A stretch of DNA of 64,000 nucleotides from Mesostigma viride (GCA_009746045.1 RPFO01000253.1:4658332-4722331); one strand, 5' to 3'. Positions 32,031-43,510 are shown, counted from the stretch's first letter. The notes: generated from the letters alone by a model not told the origin. Numbers and translations: made by a program.

Positions 32031-33158
32031 GTGGGCTTGGGTAGCACTGCTGGACGGCGTGTTCGAGGATCCCGTTCAATATCTGCCAGGATTGGGGAGG
32101 CCAAAGCGCTTTGTGAGCTATGGATTCGGCGTTGGTTACGCCCAGCAGTTGAGAAAGATCCTCGAGATGGCCGCAGCATTCTTGAGCAACCCTGCAAGAA
32201 GACTTTGTACTCGGAGTATGTTAGGGAGAGACAAGATTACAATGCACCTGTGGTTAGTATTTCGCTTTTCAGGACAATCTTCAAAGCAGTGGCGACAATC
32301 ATGGAAGTCCATGTTGAGCGTTTTCGCACAAAGGTTATGGGTGAATGTTCCCGCTGTCGAAAGCTGAAGGATGCCATTTTGTTTTACCGGACCACTGACC
32401 GGGCCAGGTGGGAGGCCAGTAAGGAGAAGTTAGCTGATCACACTGATTTCTTTAATGGGGAGCGGATGGCTTATCTGCAGCGAAGGTTCGAAGGCGCCAA
32501 GCATTTTTTTGTTTCCATAGTCATGGATGGTTTGGCAAAGATGAAGACAGCGGTTCCAACGAGGGGGAGCGCCTCGAAAGAGTGGCTTAGCAGCCGCCAG
32601 CTTCATATACCGTACCAGTTAGTCTGCTCTATTTTGCACGGGGTGAGGACGTATTTTTGGGTCATCATGCCATGGGTAGCTAATTCTGAGGTTTCTGGTA
32701 ATTCAGGGCGCGTCACGGCAACAGTGCTCACGCATCAGTTGTTGGAAGTGGTTGTTGAGCGTCCATGGGAGAAGTCCACTGATCCTGAGATTCGTGAGTT
32801 TGGCCTTGCCCCTAACCTCGTCCTTCAAGTGGATGGGGGTGGGGACAACATGAACAACGAGTTGTTGGGGTTCCTAGCTGTTCTCATTGTCCGCCGCCTC
32901 TTTGCTCGCATCAGGGTGTGCCGGCTTCCACCGGGACACACACACAATGATGCTGACCAAAGGTTTGGTTGGTTCATCCGGTGGTACAACGGCATCAAGA
33001 ACCGTGTGTCAGATCTTCCACCGGTGCTGATGCTGACGTTTCAAGACGTGCTGCAGGGGCTGAAGCGTGCCTTTGCACAGCAGTGTGCAAGGGTGCATAA
33101 CAATCAGTGCATGGCTGGTTATCGCGAGGTCATGTTTTGCCTGGCATGGTCCCTCTAA
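32031..33158 (+). CDS. DUF7869-like, transposase-like protein
   Basis: A 375-residue open frame. It contains a Cys pair ECSRCRKLKD, ERMAYLQRRFEGAKHFF, then SIVMDGLAKMKTAVP (Asp166), NLVLQVDGGGDNMNNELLGF (Asp268), and PPGHTHNDADQRFG (about residues 300-313). This order (Cys pair, x-D-G-hydrophobic-x-K, LQxDxGxxNxN, GHTHxDxDQ) is that of the DUF7869 family, found in multi-copy genes of algae and animals and suspected to be a DDE-type transposase. Upstream coding may begin in another exon (31738-32030 is partly open). It is the best candidate for the enzyme that mobilises the 7.6-kb element. The codon at 32031 is an in-frame Met within a longer open stretch, so the true N-terminus is unsure. Confidence 0.7.
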   Translation: MGLGSTAGRRVRGSRSISARIGEAKALCELWIRRWLRPAVEKDPRDGRSILEQPCKKTLYSEYVRERQDYNAPVVSISLFRTIFKAVATIMEVHVERFRTKVMGECSRCRKLKDAILFYRTTDRARWEASKEKLADHTDFFNGERMAYLQRRFEGAKHFFVSIVMDGLAKMKTAVPTRGSASKEWLSSRQLHIPYQLVCSILHGVRTYFWVIMPWVANSEVSGNSGRVTATVLTHQLLEVVVERPWEKSTDPEIREFGLAPNLVLQVDGGGDNMNNELLGFLAVLIVRRLFARIRVCRLPPGHTHNDADQRFGWFIRWYNGIKNRVSDLPPVLMLTFQDVLQGLKRAFAQQCARVHNNQCMAGYREVMFCLAWSL

Positions 33159-33446
33159 TGATGACTCTATGTCATAAATGTCCCTCACTATAACGACTCA
33201 ATGAGAATGTGTTATAATTTTTCATTTTAAGTTAGACATGTATGATGTCAATGAGGCACCCATGAATATACTTAGTTGTCTCTTTTATACAGTCACATGA
33301 TGTGTTCCCACGTACCATGCTGAAATAAATTATGTGCATGCTTAAATATTGTCAAGGCAAGCAGCAATTAATAAACGCTTAGCTGCAATTTGTGAATGCT
33401 TACATGTGTATAGTTAGACAACTACAATGTCAATACAATTCTGCAA

Positions 33447-34200
33447 AGATGTGTCTTTACATGCAATATGAGGCGCCATGGTGGTGTCACGGTGTCACGG
33501 TGTCACGGTGTCACGGTGTCACGGTGTCACGGTGTCACGGAGTCACGGTGTCCAGGTCATCTAGGGCAACCTTGTCATTATCAAATAGACATATAATCCC
33601 CATTACTTAATCACTAAATGTGCAAAGATGTGTGTTTACATGCAATATGAGGCGCCATGGTGGTGTCACGGTGTCACGGTGTCACGGTGTCACGGTGTCA
33701 CGGTGTCACGTTGTCCAGGTCATCTAGGGCAACCTTGTCATCATCAAATAGACATATAATCCCCATTACTTAATCACTAAATGTGCAAAGATGTGTGTTT
33801 ACATGCAATATGAGGCGCCATGGTGGTGTCACGGTGTCACGGTGTCACGGTGTCACGGTGTCACGGAGTCACGGTGTCCAGGTCATCTAGGGCAACCTTG
33901 TCATTATCAAATAGACATATAATCCCCATTACTTAATCACTAAATGTGCAAAGATGTGTGTTTACATGCAATATGAGGCGCCATGGTGGTGTCACGGTGT
34001 CACGGTGTCACGGTGTCACGGTGTCACGGTGTCACGTTGTCCAGGTCATCTAGGGCAACCTTGTCATCATCAAATAGACATATAATCCCCATTACTTAAT
34101 CACTAAATGTGCAAAGATGTGTGTTTACATGCAATATGAGGCGCCATGGTGGTGTCACGGTGTCACGGTGTCACGGTGTCACGGTGTCACGGTGTCACAG
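33447..34200 (+). repeat. right subterminal array of GTCACGGT octamers in 163-bp units
   Basis: Five tandem units. Each has AATGTGCAAAGATGTGTGTT, GCGCCATGGTG, a block of 5-7 GTCACGGT octamers and a spacer with GGTCATCTAGGGCAACC. Octamer blocks start near 33483, 33662, 33824, 33988 and 34151. The octamer is the reverse complement of the left array; the spacers differ. Confidence 0.92.
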
Positions 34201-34494
34201 GTCCTATGAACTTCCGCTTCCTCAAAGACTTTAGTTGAGATGTTAGATGCATAGAAATGCAACTTTGAAAAATGAAGTACAAATGGCGTGCTCTAGTACA
34301 AATCCATATTAGGCTAGGGATCTGGGGAAACCTCAGACTGAGATGAAAACCCCAGATAGACATCTCTCCATCAGAGACAATGTCAGACATTCCCACACCA
34401 GAGACATGTCTCACCCCTCAAGGTGTGCTCAGGATTATGTACAATCAAGCTCCCAGCCTGATATCCAGAGACTTAAGCACCCTGCTCTCAGCTT

Positions 34495-35051
34495 TTAGAC
34501 AGATAGACCGACTTGACAGTCAGCATTCATGAGCTTCCTCAGTACATTGTACTGGGCTGGGGCCTTGTGTGGCAGCTTGGTCAATGCATCAGCAGGGTTC
34601 TCCTCGCCAGGGATATGCTTCAAGTCAACCAAACTGGCCAACTCCTTCAGCAACAAATAATCCAGATCCCGGCTCCTGGCCAGCTGCTTGTGAACAAACT
34701 GGACCATACCCATGCTGTCTGTTATAGCACTAACGTCTCCATCTGCAAGGACCAAGGGGTAACTGAAGCCAGCTCCAGCATTAACTCCTTTATGTACAAG
34801 CTGGACTGGATCCCCTCGCATATGGTCCTGCATTCTGCCACATCTGAACTGATACAGACCCTCTTCTGCAGTCTGCTGTACCAGCTGAACAAACTTGCCC
34901 TGCTCTGATAGAAAGCAAACAGAGCAGCAGATCTCCCCCTGACCTTAGTGACCTGGCGAGCATCCATGGAACTGTCAACAAAGATCTCCAAGGTGTTAGG
35001 CTGGGCAACGTCAATCCCAGACAAAATCAGATCAGGGGTACTCTCCACCAA
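34495..35051 (-). pseudogene. pol: Ty1/copia pol, RNase H segment, frameshifted
   Basis: Two overlapping minus frames encode the copia-type RNase H. 35051-34722 carries IFVDSSMDARQVTKVRGRSA (catalytic Asp) and SSDVAECRTICEGIQSSLYI (catalytic Glu helix). 34833-34495 carries LADGDVSAITDSM (Asp) and SLVDLKHIPGEENPADALTK, the KHxxGxxNPADxLTK signature of copia RNase H ends. A frameshift near 34750 joins them. It removes the RNA strand during reverse transcription. Broken as read. Confidence 0.85.
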
Positions 35052-38000
35052 CTGGGCTATGACGATCGAGGCTTCTCATCCTTAGCACCTCATCAGGCAT
35101 TCTGCTGTGCATCATCAATGATAGGGCCCACAGGTGGCAGCTAACAAACCACGCCCACATGCCTCTCAACTTGGGACATGTCGTGATAAGCACTAACATC
35201 TCTAGTGGCAAGGACCAAGGGATACATATCTGAAACCAATCCAGCAAACAACGTTATGTTATTCTTAGGCTAGATTGTCCAGATCCCCTCTCGTAGGTCC
35301 TTCATCCTGCCACATATGCCCTTATCCAGAGCACAGATCAACCCTCACATACAAACTGTACATGTCAGGCTGAAACTCATTCAGGAACAACCATACTGAT
35401 AACCATGAAGCAACCATCATTGCAGGGTACACATAAGCATCAGATGATAGAGGCACTGAGAAGAAAACCCCACCCAGGCTGAATAAGGCACCACACCGTG
35501 GAGCCAACCTTGGGCTACCTCGTGCACAGATCCATATCACATCTGACAGTGTAACACCCCGAGGTCAAACATCAGTAAGGTTTTTCAGTCCCTGAAACAT
35601 GTCCTCAGACCAGCCAACTCCCATATCACCCTGGGAGAAACCAAATCCATGGTTTTACAGCAAAACAGTCATGGACAGAGTAAATCATCCCAAGACCAGC
35701 CAACTCCATAATGAGGAGACAACCAAACTATATGGTTTCACAGCATCACATCTGGGATCAATCATAACTTCCAGGCCAGCCAACTCCAAACTAGGAGGAA
35801 ACCAAATCCTATTGGCACTATGGTTTTACAGCAACACACCTGGGAACCATCACAACTTCCATATGCTGATTGTCATACAGCAATCAATCTGAACATGCAC
35901 AGGCCAGGGACAGGGTCAACTGGAATCACACATCCATCATCAGCAACTCACGTATATGCAGATGCTGATCTGTATATACCCTCCACAGTCGGCCTTCAGC
36001 ATTCAGCAGGTTTCAGATTGCTCTTGAAGCATCCTCTGCAGGCTCCATAGTCCCGGACCTTGTAGACTGGAAATTTTCTTCAGGAAGCTTGTGCCAACCC
36101 TTCAAACATAATCTGGTTTCTTCTCCATCTGGTAGCCAACTTTAAACATGCTGCACTGTTCCAACATTTTCTTTCTTTTTGAGGACATAATAATTCCCCA
36201 AAGCAGCATGGTTGCTACAAGAAACCATATATATGTAAGCAACTGCCAAAACGGGAGACAAATATAAATCTGGCACTCAGCCATGTATGTATCCCCTGGC
36301 AACACTCAGGTAGTGACCTCGTGCCACTCTGACAGCCTGAACTCAACAGGAAAATCTGGATCCACTTGACAATATTATTAGTAGCCCCCTCAGGACACTG
36401 GCCTGCATCTCTGGAAACTGGAATCTCTGGAACTCTGGAACTCTTGAATTCTGGAAATCTGGATTTCTGGATTTCTGGTTCATCACCTTCAAGCTCGACA
36501 GGTATCGCTGGGCAGCTGAAGCTGACAGCATCTCAGGTTCACTTGCAGACACAGAACTCTGGACCCAGCAACACTCCAACGTACCACATTGGAGAATCCA
36601 GGATTAGGAACCCCCTTGCAACAGACCCTGCAGGTCTTGTACATAGTATGGGGGAACACTATTATGGATAAACTGTAAATACAGGAGTGATATTGCAGAA
36701 TATACCATGAACACTGCTTGGATGAGGAGCAATGCTGCCAATGGTTATATTTTCTGGCAACCTGCCAGTGCATATCGGGTATCATCAGTTTTCCATTAAC
36801 ACTGGAAAGTTAGGGTTTATTAACCAACTGTTAATTTTCCCCTAAGGCATGTTGAGGCCCTTTCCACGTGTGTCCCAACACAAAGCTAGACACCCAGGGG
36901 CAACTTGGTTCACAGACCAGCAGTTCTCCTGTATGCTGACCAAGATCCCATGTCAGAGACCTGTCAGAGCATTGGTATCCACTTTAATGTTAGCAGCCTC
37001 AGGACGTAGCACCTGGATGAGCATGCTAGCCATCTTGGCACCGTCTTGTGCTTTGCCTAGCCAAGACCACAACTCTCTGGGAATCCTCCCAACGCAGTTA
37101 TAGGCGCACACCCGATCAGGCCTGGTGTTTGGCCGATCAATCCAGGGGTGCAGCCTGCCTGTCTGCTTGCCCAACCACCGTATATGAAGGTACCCCAGGG
37201 GCCTGGCCAGGGTCACCCTGGGGCCTCGATACAGCTGTAGCAAACTGATCCTCTGCATTACACCTGCAGCTGGCAAAGCTCAGGTACCCAGGTATAACTG
37301 ACTCCCATCAGCTTACCTGTCCTTGAATGGCTGATCACAGAACAGGCATATTATTGCTAAGGTGATGTTTCCAAAACCACTCAAAGCATTTATGGCCAAC
37401 TGGTTTCCACCTGGCTCACCACGCCAAGCCCAGCTGCCTAAACCTTGAAAATCAGATGCAAATGCTTGACTTCAGATTGTTGGCACAAATCAAAACATCA
37501 AACCGAACACTTGTTAGACCCTTCCCACACTTCAATCCAGAAGAGGTACTTCCTGGGTCTCGATCACTAATTACACACCAGCACATGGTGGTAACGGCCA
37601 ACCGCGAGGCCCTTATCCACACCCTTATACAACTGTAATAAGGGTGCCCTTCCCTGTCATGCACTAGACCAGGGGCATTCTGCACAATGCTGTGAGTTGC
37701 CCACCCTCACACATCAATACAGAGATCACATGGGAGCTCAACCTGACCCTGTGCAAACAGGCCAGTCACCAACAACCGTCAAATTATTGCAGTAATTTTG
37801 GAAACACATTCAGCATCTGATCCCCCAGTGTGTTCATGCTTCAAGGAATAGCAACACCATGCTAGACCGAGCCTGGGGCTGTCCCTCACATATCCCTTAA
37901 CAGGAATGATGTACTCAACACCCGCTCGGGGACACACTCAACATACAAGCGGTGGAGAAAACGGCATGTTACTTGGCCCTCAAGCCCCTTCACACGCAGA

Positions 38001-39644
38001 ACAGCACAACTGTGCTTCGGCTACTGCATACATGACCCAGAAACAGCACGTCTTCAGCGAGACCTCCGGCTATGGGAACCCTTCAGCTCTCGCCTTATAC
38101 GTTATCTGGCTACCCCCGACCAACAAAACCATCCCTGCCTGCCAGTCGCTGACTCAGGAAATGCTGACCTTGTAGGAGCTGCCTGCCAGTCACGTACACG
38201 CGCGCCAACTAATGATGGACGCACCATCCATTAATTCCTTGCAAACTCCACGAGTTCTGCAATCACGGCCTCAATGCCATGATTCTCATAGCGCCATACC
38301 ACATATAGCAGTGGAATGCTGAGAGCAAATATGCAATTAACTGCAACCTGCAGCCATCATTTGCCATCGCTCTACATACTCTAGATCTGCCGCCTGCGAC
38401 ATACCCGGTCGCTCGCGACATACCCAGTCGCCTGCGACTCGCGCCAGCATACTCGCGTCTCGCCGGTCGCCCTGTGACATTCTAGTCGCCCCGCGATACT
38501 TCGCCTGGCCATCCGCTCTTCTTGCTGCCGTCTCTCGCCGCAGTCGATGCCCGACGTCCTCGCGTCGCAGCAATGCAATCATCACGTCGCGCAGCACTGC
38601 CATTATTAATTTCAACAACACCGCCGACCTTGCCGCTTGTCGACATTGTCACCCGCGACTCGGAAAATTAACCAGGAACAACTTCTTCTCGCTGCTCCCC
38701 AGATGCCGACGCTCTCTCGTCGCAGTCTACACAACTTCACCCTCTAGCTGCCGACACGCCCACACCAGCGCCGTTCACAATCGCTCATCAAGCGGTATAA
38801 AGAGAACTCGACAGCAATCTGCAGCTTTGCAATATAAATCTGGAAAGATTGACGATGGATAACTCCACACCGCACAAACTGCAACCTTGCAGATGACGCC
38901 TCGCGTAGCTCCTCGAGCTCGCGACCAGCACAGCTCGCAGCTATGTCGACTACATGCATGCGCGAAAACTCGCCAGCATACTCGACAGTCAACACCAGCC
39001 GAGCTTGTCGTAGCCAACACTGCAGCAACATGCTTGACCGCCACCCATGGCAGCGAAACGCCTTCGCTTGACGACAAATCTTTAACGCTTGAAACTCGTA
39101 GCTTCACTCATCTGCAAAGCATAGCCATGCCGCAAACCGGAACGCAACCAATGATCTCGACTCGATCCATGCCGAACCGCACGCGCAGTTGACTCTTGAT
39201 AAGTCTGGATAACTCGATCCATTAAAACCCAGCAACCCACAAGGATCACTAAAAGCCGATTCCGCAACATCTTGTCATTAGGAAATGCGAAACAGCCAGG
39301 AGCGCTCGTCAACACGTAGCAGGCCAGCAACGAAACTCATTCGTCGCCAATAACGTGCCCGCAATCTGGATAGCTCAGGAAACCTTCACGCAGCCAATCC
39401 AGCTAGTCCTGGCTTACAAACGCCCACCAACAACCTCCAAGATAAACTTAGCCTCGGCCGTCGTTGGGAACTCAACCATTCCCGGAACGCATCATAAACC
39501 GATCGATAATCTGCTACGCCCTAGTTCTATCCGCTAGCTAGTCTCGATTCCGCGAGTATCCGCAGCAGTCCAGCACAGGATTAAACTCGACGATTAAGCC
39601 CAGGCAGTAAACCGCCTTGATAGAACCGGAACATCGTTGTAATT
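35052..39644 (-). pseudogene. degenerate remainder of the copia gag-pol region
   Basis: On the minus strand this should hold gag, protease, integrase and RT, but I find only short disjoint ORFs (for example 36953-37276, 38775-39107). At 35190-35240 a diverged copy of the RNase H segment YPLVLATRDVSAY recurs, so local duplication has occurred. A TCTGGAAnn microsatellite lies at 36408-36480. Assignment is by position between the two LTRs, not by motifs. Confidence 0.4.
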
Positions 39645-40337
39645 TGCGCAATGTGTAGGGATAGATAGATTCCAATGCGCGCGGATAGATTCATCATGAG
39701 AATGGTTGGAATGGAGCTTGGTTAAAAATATAGGCTTACAGCACTCGTGCACGTGAGTGCTTAGACACGAGTTTGCCAAGTCAAGGCAACACACGTGAGG
39801 CGGGCTCGCAAGAGATCTAACCAGTTGGCACTGGCCTATTCTTTATATACTTGTGCACTGTGCTTTGCTAGGCCTGAGCAGCCTCGTAGGCCTGCTCAGT
39901 ATTAACACCCCCGGTACAGTATTAACAACCTGTACAGCGTCCAGATCCTATACAGTAGGTCTGCCATACAGGCACAGTGACCACAGAGTACAGTCCACAG
40001 TGATTATTGCGTCTGCACCCAATAGTCCAGGACTAAGCCTGCGGTACCAACAGACCACAGGTTAAGGTTCCTATTTCCTGCGTACGACGTATTAATCCAA
40101 TACCGTCGTAGGTTCAGCACCTAATTCCTGTCAGCCCAGGAATTACTGTCGACCCCATATGTCGTCGGCACATATTCACGCACCACTTAGAAGAACAGCC
40201 GGCTCGCGCTCGCGCGCGACCGGGAAGTCGGAACACCATAACTTTCTTGATACTTGTCGGAATGAACTCGTTCCGGTGTCGCTGGAATCGCAGAGATATG
40301 CCAAATCAGGATCACGCCAATGCGCTTGGCGTTAACT
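39645..40337 (-). repeat. 5' LTR of the Ty1/copia element
   Basis: Pair of 25421-26113. One difference was seen (A for G at about 40303), which implies a recent insertion. The right-hand end abuts the CAGTC target duplication. Confidence 0.85.
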
Positions 40338-40342
40338 CAGTC

Positions 40343-42130
40343 GCAGCGTCCTCCTCCTCCGTGTCGGCGCCTTCTCCTGTTCCCTCTTCACCACGGTCGA
40401 CCCAGCGCGTGTCGGTGGAGCCGACGCCTACCCCTCCGGGCGTGGATCGCGAGCCTGACCACCTTGCGGCTACTGTGTCTGCAATGCAGGCCCAGATCCA
40501 GTCCCTAGCTTCGGCTTTCGGGGCCTTCATGGCGTCCCAGTCGCCTGCTTCAGTTGCGCCCGGTGTGGCGTCTGTTGCTGCTGTGCCACCTACCCCTCCT
40601 GTTGCCTCGGCGACTACGGCTTCGCCTGCGCCTCAGTGCATGCCTGCGGTCGCTGTGGTTTCGTCGGCCGTTGCGGCTCCTACGCCTCCTGCTGCCTCCG
40701 CGCCTGTGACCGCCGTACCTGCGCCTTCGCGCGAGTCTTCTGCCCCTGCGGTCGCGCCCGCCGTCGCTGCGTCCGAGCCTCAACAAGCTCCGTCGCAACC
40801 ATCGCGGGGCTTCTTTGGCGATACGAGTGGGCTTCCCAGGCTCTGGGAGGGTGGTCCCCCGCAGCGGGTTCCAGTGCCAGACTGGAGCCTGGATGGTAGC
40901 CAGTTTTATGGCAAGGTGCCTGTCCCCACGGGCCCCATTTTCAACATGTGGCCTGAGGGTGCGCCTCCACCTGAGTCCGGGGCGCCAGCTGCGGTGGCGG
41001 GTCCGTCGCGGTCTCCTTCGGCAGCGGGTCCGTCGCGGCCTCCAGTGGTGCCGGCGCCTTCTGCGCCTGTGCAGGATCCTACCCCTGTTTCGGGTCCGGC
41101 CCCTTCAGCTCCGCGCTCTTTGGCTGCGGTTGTTAGGGCCAGCGGCATTGATCATCGCGCCCTCCGCGCTTCCGACTCCTTAAGGGAGTTGTCCCAGGGC
41201 GACCGGGATCGGGCCCCCTCTGTGGTGCATGCTACGCCAGAGTCGCGAGATACGCCAGTTCCTGGGTACGGTATGTCTGCGATCGCCTGCCGACAGTGTG
41301 ACCTGCCGCGCGTCGCTGCCGAGCTGGCTATTTCGCCTATGTCCTATGGGTTCTCTCAGGTGTGTCGGGCGCCGCGCGACCGTAACCTACCCATTGAAAC
41401 TGATCGGCCTCCGTGCGACATGGTTGTGTTAGCAGATCCTGTGTTCCAGGGTGAGATCCTGGTTCGGCGAGTCCTGTATCGTTGGGCGAGGCGTCACAAC
41501 AACTTGGACACCTACGGTGGTTACCAGTGGGCTTACCCTCCGCCTCTGGGCATTATGGCCTCAGATGCCCTTACGGTCGAGTATCCTGCGGTGCCTGGGG
41601 CTACGTATGGCGCGGTTCTCCTGCAGCCCCACCTGGAGTGGGATGCCCGCCGTCCAGCGCCCCTCCCGGGCCAGGGCCTGGACTCCCGTGGCCATCCTCC
41701 CCCTCGGGCTAGCAACGATCTAGAGACGTTCGGGTCGCGACAGTGCGCTCGTCGGTGGCGTTCACGTAAGGTTCGGCACATCAGGTTGTGGCCGGCTAAT
41801 GTGGAGCCTCTGCTAGATCTGTTCTTCCCGACGGGCTTGCGTCATCGGATCCGGTACTATCGCCTACTCCTGCGGGCTCTCTGTTTGCTCGCGGTAGAGC
41901 CTTTCCTACGCCTCTTTGCCTGTGGCTTCCTGGACTGGGCCCGTGGCCAGGTGGTCCTTACGCAGCATAGGTACTACTGGGCCTTTCTGGGCCTTTTTCC
42001 TGATGGCGTGTGGGCCGATGTTTTCCTCACTGTAGATAGGCATGATAATGCCGACGACGTGGCCCACTACCATGCGTATCTGGATGTTCTGCTGGCCTCG
42101 CGTGGCACTTACCAGACTGATGGCAACTAG
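40343..42130 (+). CDS. 3' accessory ORF of the Ty3/gypsy element, C-terminal part
   Basis: 595 codons ending at TAG 42128-42130, in the same frame as 24875-25420 when the copia guest is discounted (total about 777 residues). The order is a Ser/Pro-rich linker; a short amphipathic/coiled segment (AATVSAMQAQIQSLASAFGA); a long Ala/Pro/Ser-rich region; then a globular C-terminal half with QWAYPPPLGIMASDA, Arg-rich RRWRSRKVRHIRLW and a hydrophobic block (LLLRALCLLAVEPFLRLF, possible membrane or buried helix). An upstream in-frame ATG inside the LTR is not the native start. No homology was recognised. Env-like, movement/assembly or second gag-like roles are all possible and unproven. Confidence 0.72.
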   Translation, partial: AASSSSVSAPSPVPSSPRSTQRVSVEPTPTPPGVDREPDHLAATVSAMQAQIQSLASAFGAFMASQSPASVAPGVASVAAVPPTPPVASATTASPAPQCMPAVAVVSSAVAAPTPPAASAPVTAVPAPSRESSAPAVAPAVAASEPQQAPSQPSRGFFGDTSGLPRLWEGGPPQRVPVPDWSLDGSQFYGKVPVPTGPIFNMWPEGAPPPESGAPAAVAGPSRSPSAAGPSRPPVVPAPSAPVQDPTPVSGPAPSAPRSLAAVVRASGIDHRALRASDSLRELSQGDRDRAPSVVHATPESRDTPVPGYGMSAIACRQCDLPRVAAELAISPMSYGFSQVCRAPRDRNLPIETDRPPCDMVVLADPVFQGEILVRRVLYRWARRHNNLDTYGGYQWAYPPPLGIMASDALTVEYPAVPGATYGAVLLQPHLEWDARRPAPLPGQGLDSRGHPPPRASNDLETFGSRQCARRWRSRKVRHIRLWPANVEPLLDLFFPTGLRHRIRYYRLLLRALCLLAVEPFLRLFACGFLDWARGQVVLTQHRYYWAFLGLFPDGVWADVFLTVDRHDNADDVAHYHAYLDVLLASRGTYQTDGN

Positions 42131-42495
42131 ATAGAGGGCCTTAGGCCCGACCTGAGGGTGTTGTCCCTCCGGTATATAGAGTCGCCCTCATATTCTGGCC
42201 AGTTGATTGGTCGTTCTTGGTCCTTGGTGCTGATTGGTTTACTCTGTGTGTCCTGCCCAGTGCCGTCCCTCCCGGCAAGGCCTCTGTGCCAGGCAGTTAG
42301 GGGATCCTCCCACCAGGCTTGGTGCTGGTTAACCCTACACCACTCGGGGTGGAACCGAGTTAACTTGTTGGTGCTTTGTATCTTGGATGGCCAGTCGATT
42401 GTGTTGGTGTGTGCTGGGTGCATTAGGTTATTCCTACCCCTTGGTTTCCTCCCTGTGCGTAGGGAGAGGGCTCCCTACCTTTGTGGGGGGGGAGG
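42131..42495 (+). other. Ty3/gypsy 3' untranslated region and polypurine tract
   Basis: No ORF of note. It ends in GGGGGGGGAGG (42485-42495) directly before the LTR start TGTTACG at 42496, the polypurine tract that primes second-strand synthesis. Confidence 0.75.
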
Positions 42496-43029
42496 TGTTA
42501 CGTCGCGTAACAATTCGTTGTAGTTACGGACGTAAATTAGGTCTTTTGCCTCTGTCGTTCCTAGGTTTACGTGTAGTTTATACTGGGACACTGTTGTCCT
42601 CGTAACAGTACCGTGGTGCATTGGATGCTTTTGGGCGTCGCGCCGCGTACTTTATTAGTGGTCCTTATCCTTCGGGCAGAATGTAGTGGACCAGCGTGCA
42701 TCTGTACATTTGTAGGCAAGGGCCAGGTCGGCCCGAGCATGCTGGACCGTTGGTGATCATTTATGCACGTTCTACCCCTCGTGTTGGCACTCGGCGTGTG
42801 TTAAATGAATTAACACATATAGGCTTGGGTCACGGCAGTGTAGTTGTGTTTCCTTCCTCTATTCCTGGAGTAAACGGGTTTGTGTAAATGGCTTATGGCG
42901 TATTATAGCAATACATACGTGAATGCATTGGGCTGATTTTTTTAAGTATATTAGAATTTCTCCATTTAATTTTTAATAAACCCTTTTCTCCTTATTTTAT
43001 CATGGTTTCAAGCCCCCCTGACAGTAAAC

Positions 43030-43510
43030 ATCATGCAGCCCAAGGGAGAAGTGATGTTGGCACGGTATCCCATGGTTTCCCATGCCTGGCCATCATGCCT
43101 TCTCCCGTGTGCCCTTGCTATGCACGTTTTGACAACTCACAACAGGAGTCACCACATGGGCTACCTTCCATTTTTGCATGATTCCAAGCTCCCCTGTCAG
43201 GATTCATCGTGGTGGCCAAGAGGGAAGTGATGTTGGCACGGTATCCCATGGTTTCCCATGCCTGACCATCATGCCTTCTCCCGTGTGCCCTTGCTATGCA
43301 TGTTTTGACAATTCACAACAGGAGTCAAAACATGGGTTACCTTCCATTTTTGCATGATTTCAAGCTGCCCCGTCAGGAGTCATCATGGTGGCCAAGAGGG
43401 AAGTTATGTTGGCACGGTACAATCCGTACGTGTATCCAATTGTTTCCCATGCCTGACCATCATGCCTTCTCCCGTGTGCCCTTGCTATGCATGCTTTGGC
43501 AACTCACAAC
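43030..43510 (+). repeat. 178-bp tandem repeat, 2.5 copies
   Basis: Units contain GAAGTGATGTTGGCACGGTA, CCATGGTTTCCCATGCCTG, CATGCCTTCTCCCGTGTGCC and CAACTCACAACAGGAGTCA. They recur near 43050, 43230 and 43405 with modest divergence. Confidence 0.85.

Larger units (their letters stand above)
26750..34324. mobile_element. 7.6-kb DNA element with DUF7869-like protein and inverted satellite ends
   Basis: The ends form an inverted repeat of about 37 bp: 26750-26787 (CAGATCCCCTAGCCTAATAT...) against 34288-34324 (...ATATTAGGCTAGGGATCTG), with two or three differences. Just inside each end are arrays of the same octamer, ACCGTGAC on the left and its complement GTCACGGT on the right. The + strand ORF at 32031-33158 has a transposase-like domain. 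No convincing target duplication was found (AAA on both sides is possible if the ends extend to CCACAG and CTGGGG). It lies inside the copia 3' region. The superfamily is not identified. Confidence 0.75.
25421..40337 (-). mobile_element. Ty1/copia LTR retrotransposon, minus strand, inserted in the 3' ORF
   Basis: Two nearly identical direct repeats of about 692 bp (25421-26113 and 39645-40337) are flanked by CAGTC (25416-25420, 40338-40342). I noticed a single difference between them. On the minus strand a purine-rich tract AAGAAAAGAAAGGATTGG (26114-26131) directly precedes the lower-coordinate LTR, which makes it the 3' LTR. The copia-type RNase H at 34495-35051 is also on the minus strand. 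The rest of gag-pol (35-39.6 kb) is too decayed to delimit. A 7.6-kb DNA element (26750-34324) lies within its 3' region. Confidence 0.85.

Noticed and set aside
33447-34200. CRISPR array
   Set aside because: Regular repeats, but the spacers are themselves identical, the units are contiguous, and the genome is eukaryotic.
40247-40342. Native start of the 3' ORF at the ATG at 40247
   Set aside because: This ATG lies in the copia LTR. The host frame crosses the CAGTC site from 25420, so the true N-terminus is at 24875.
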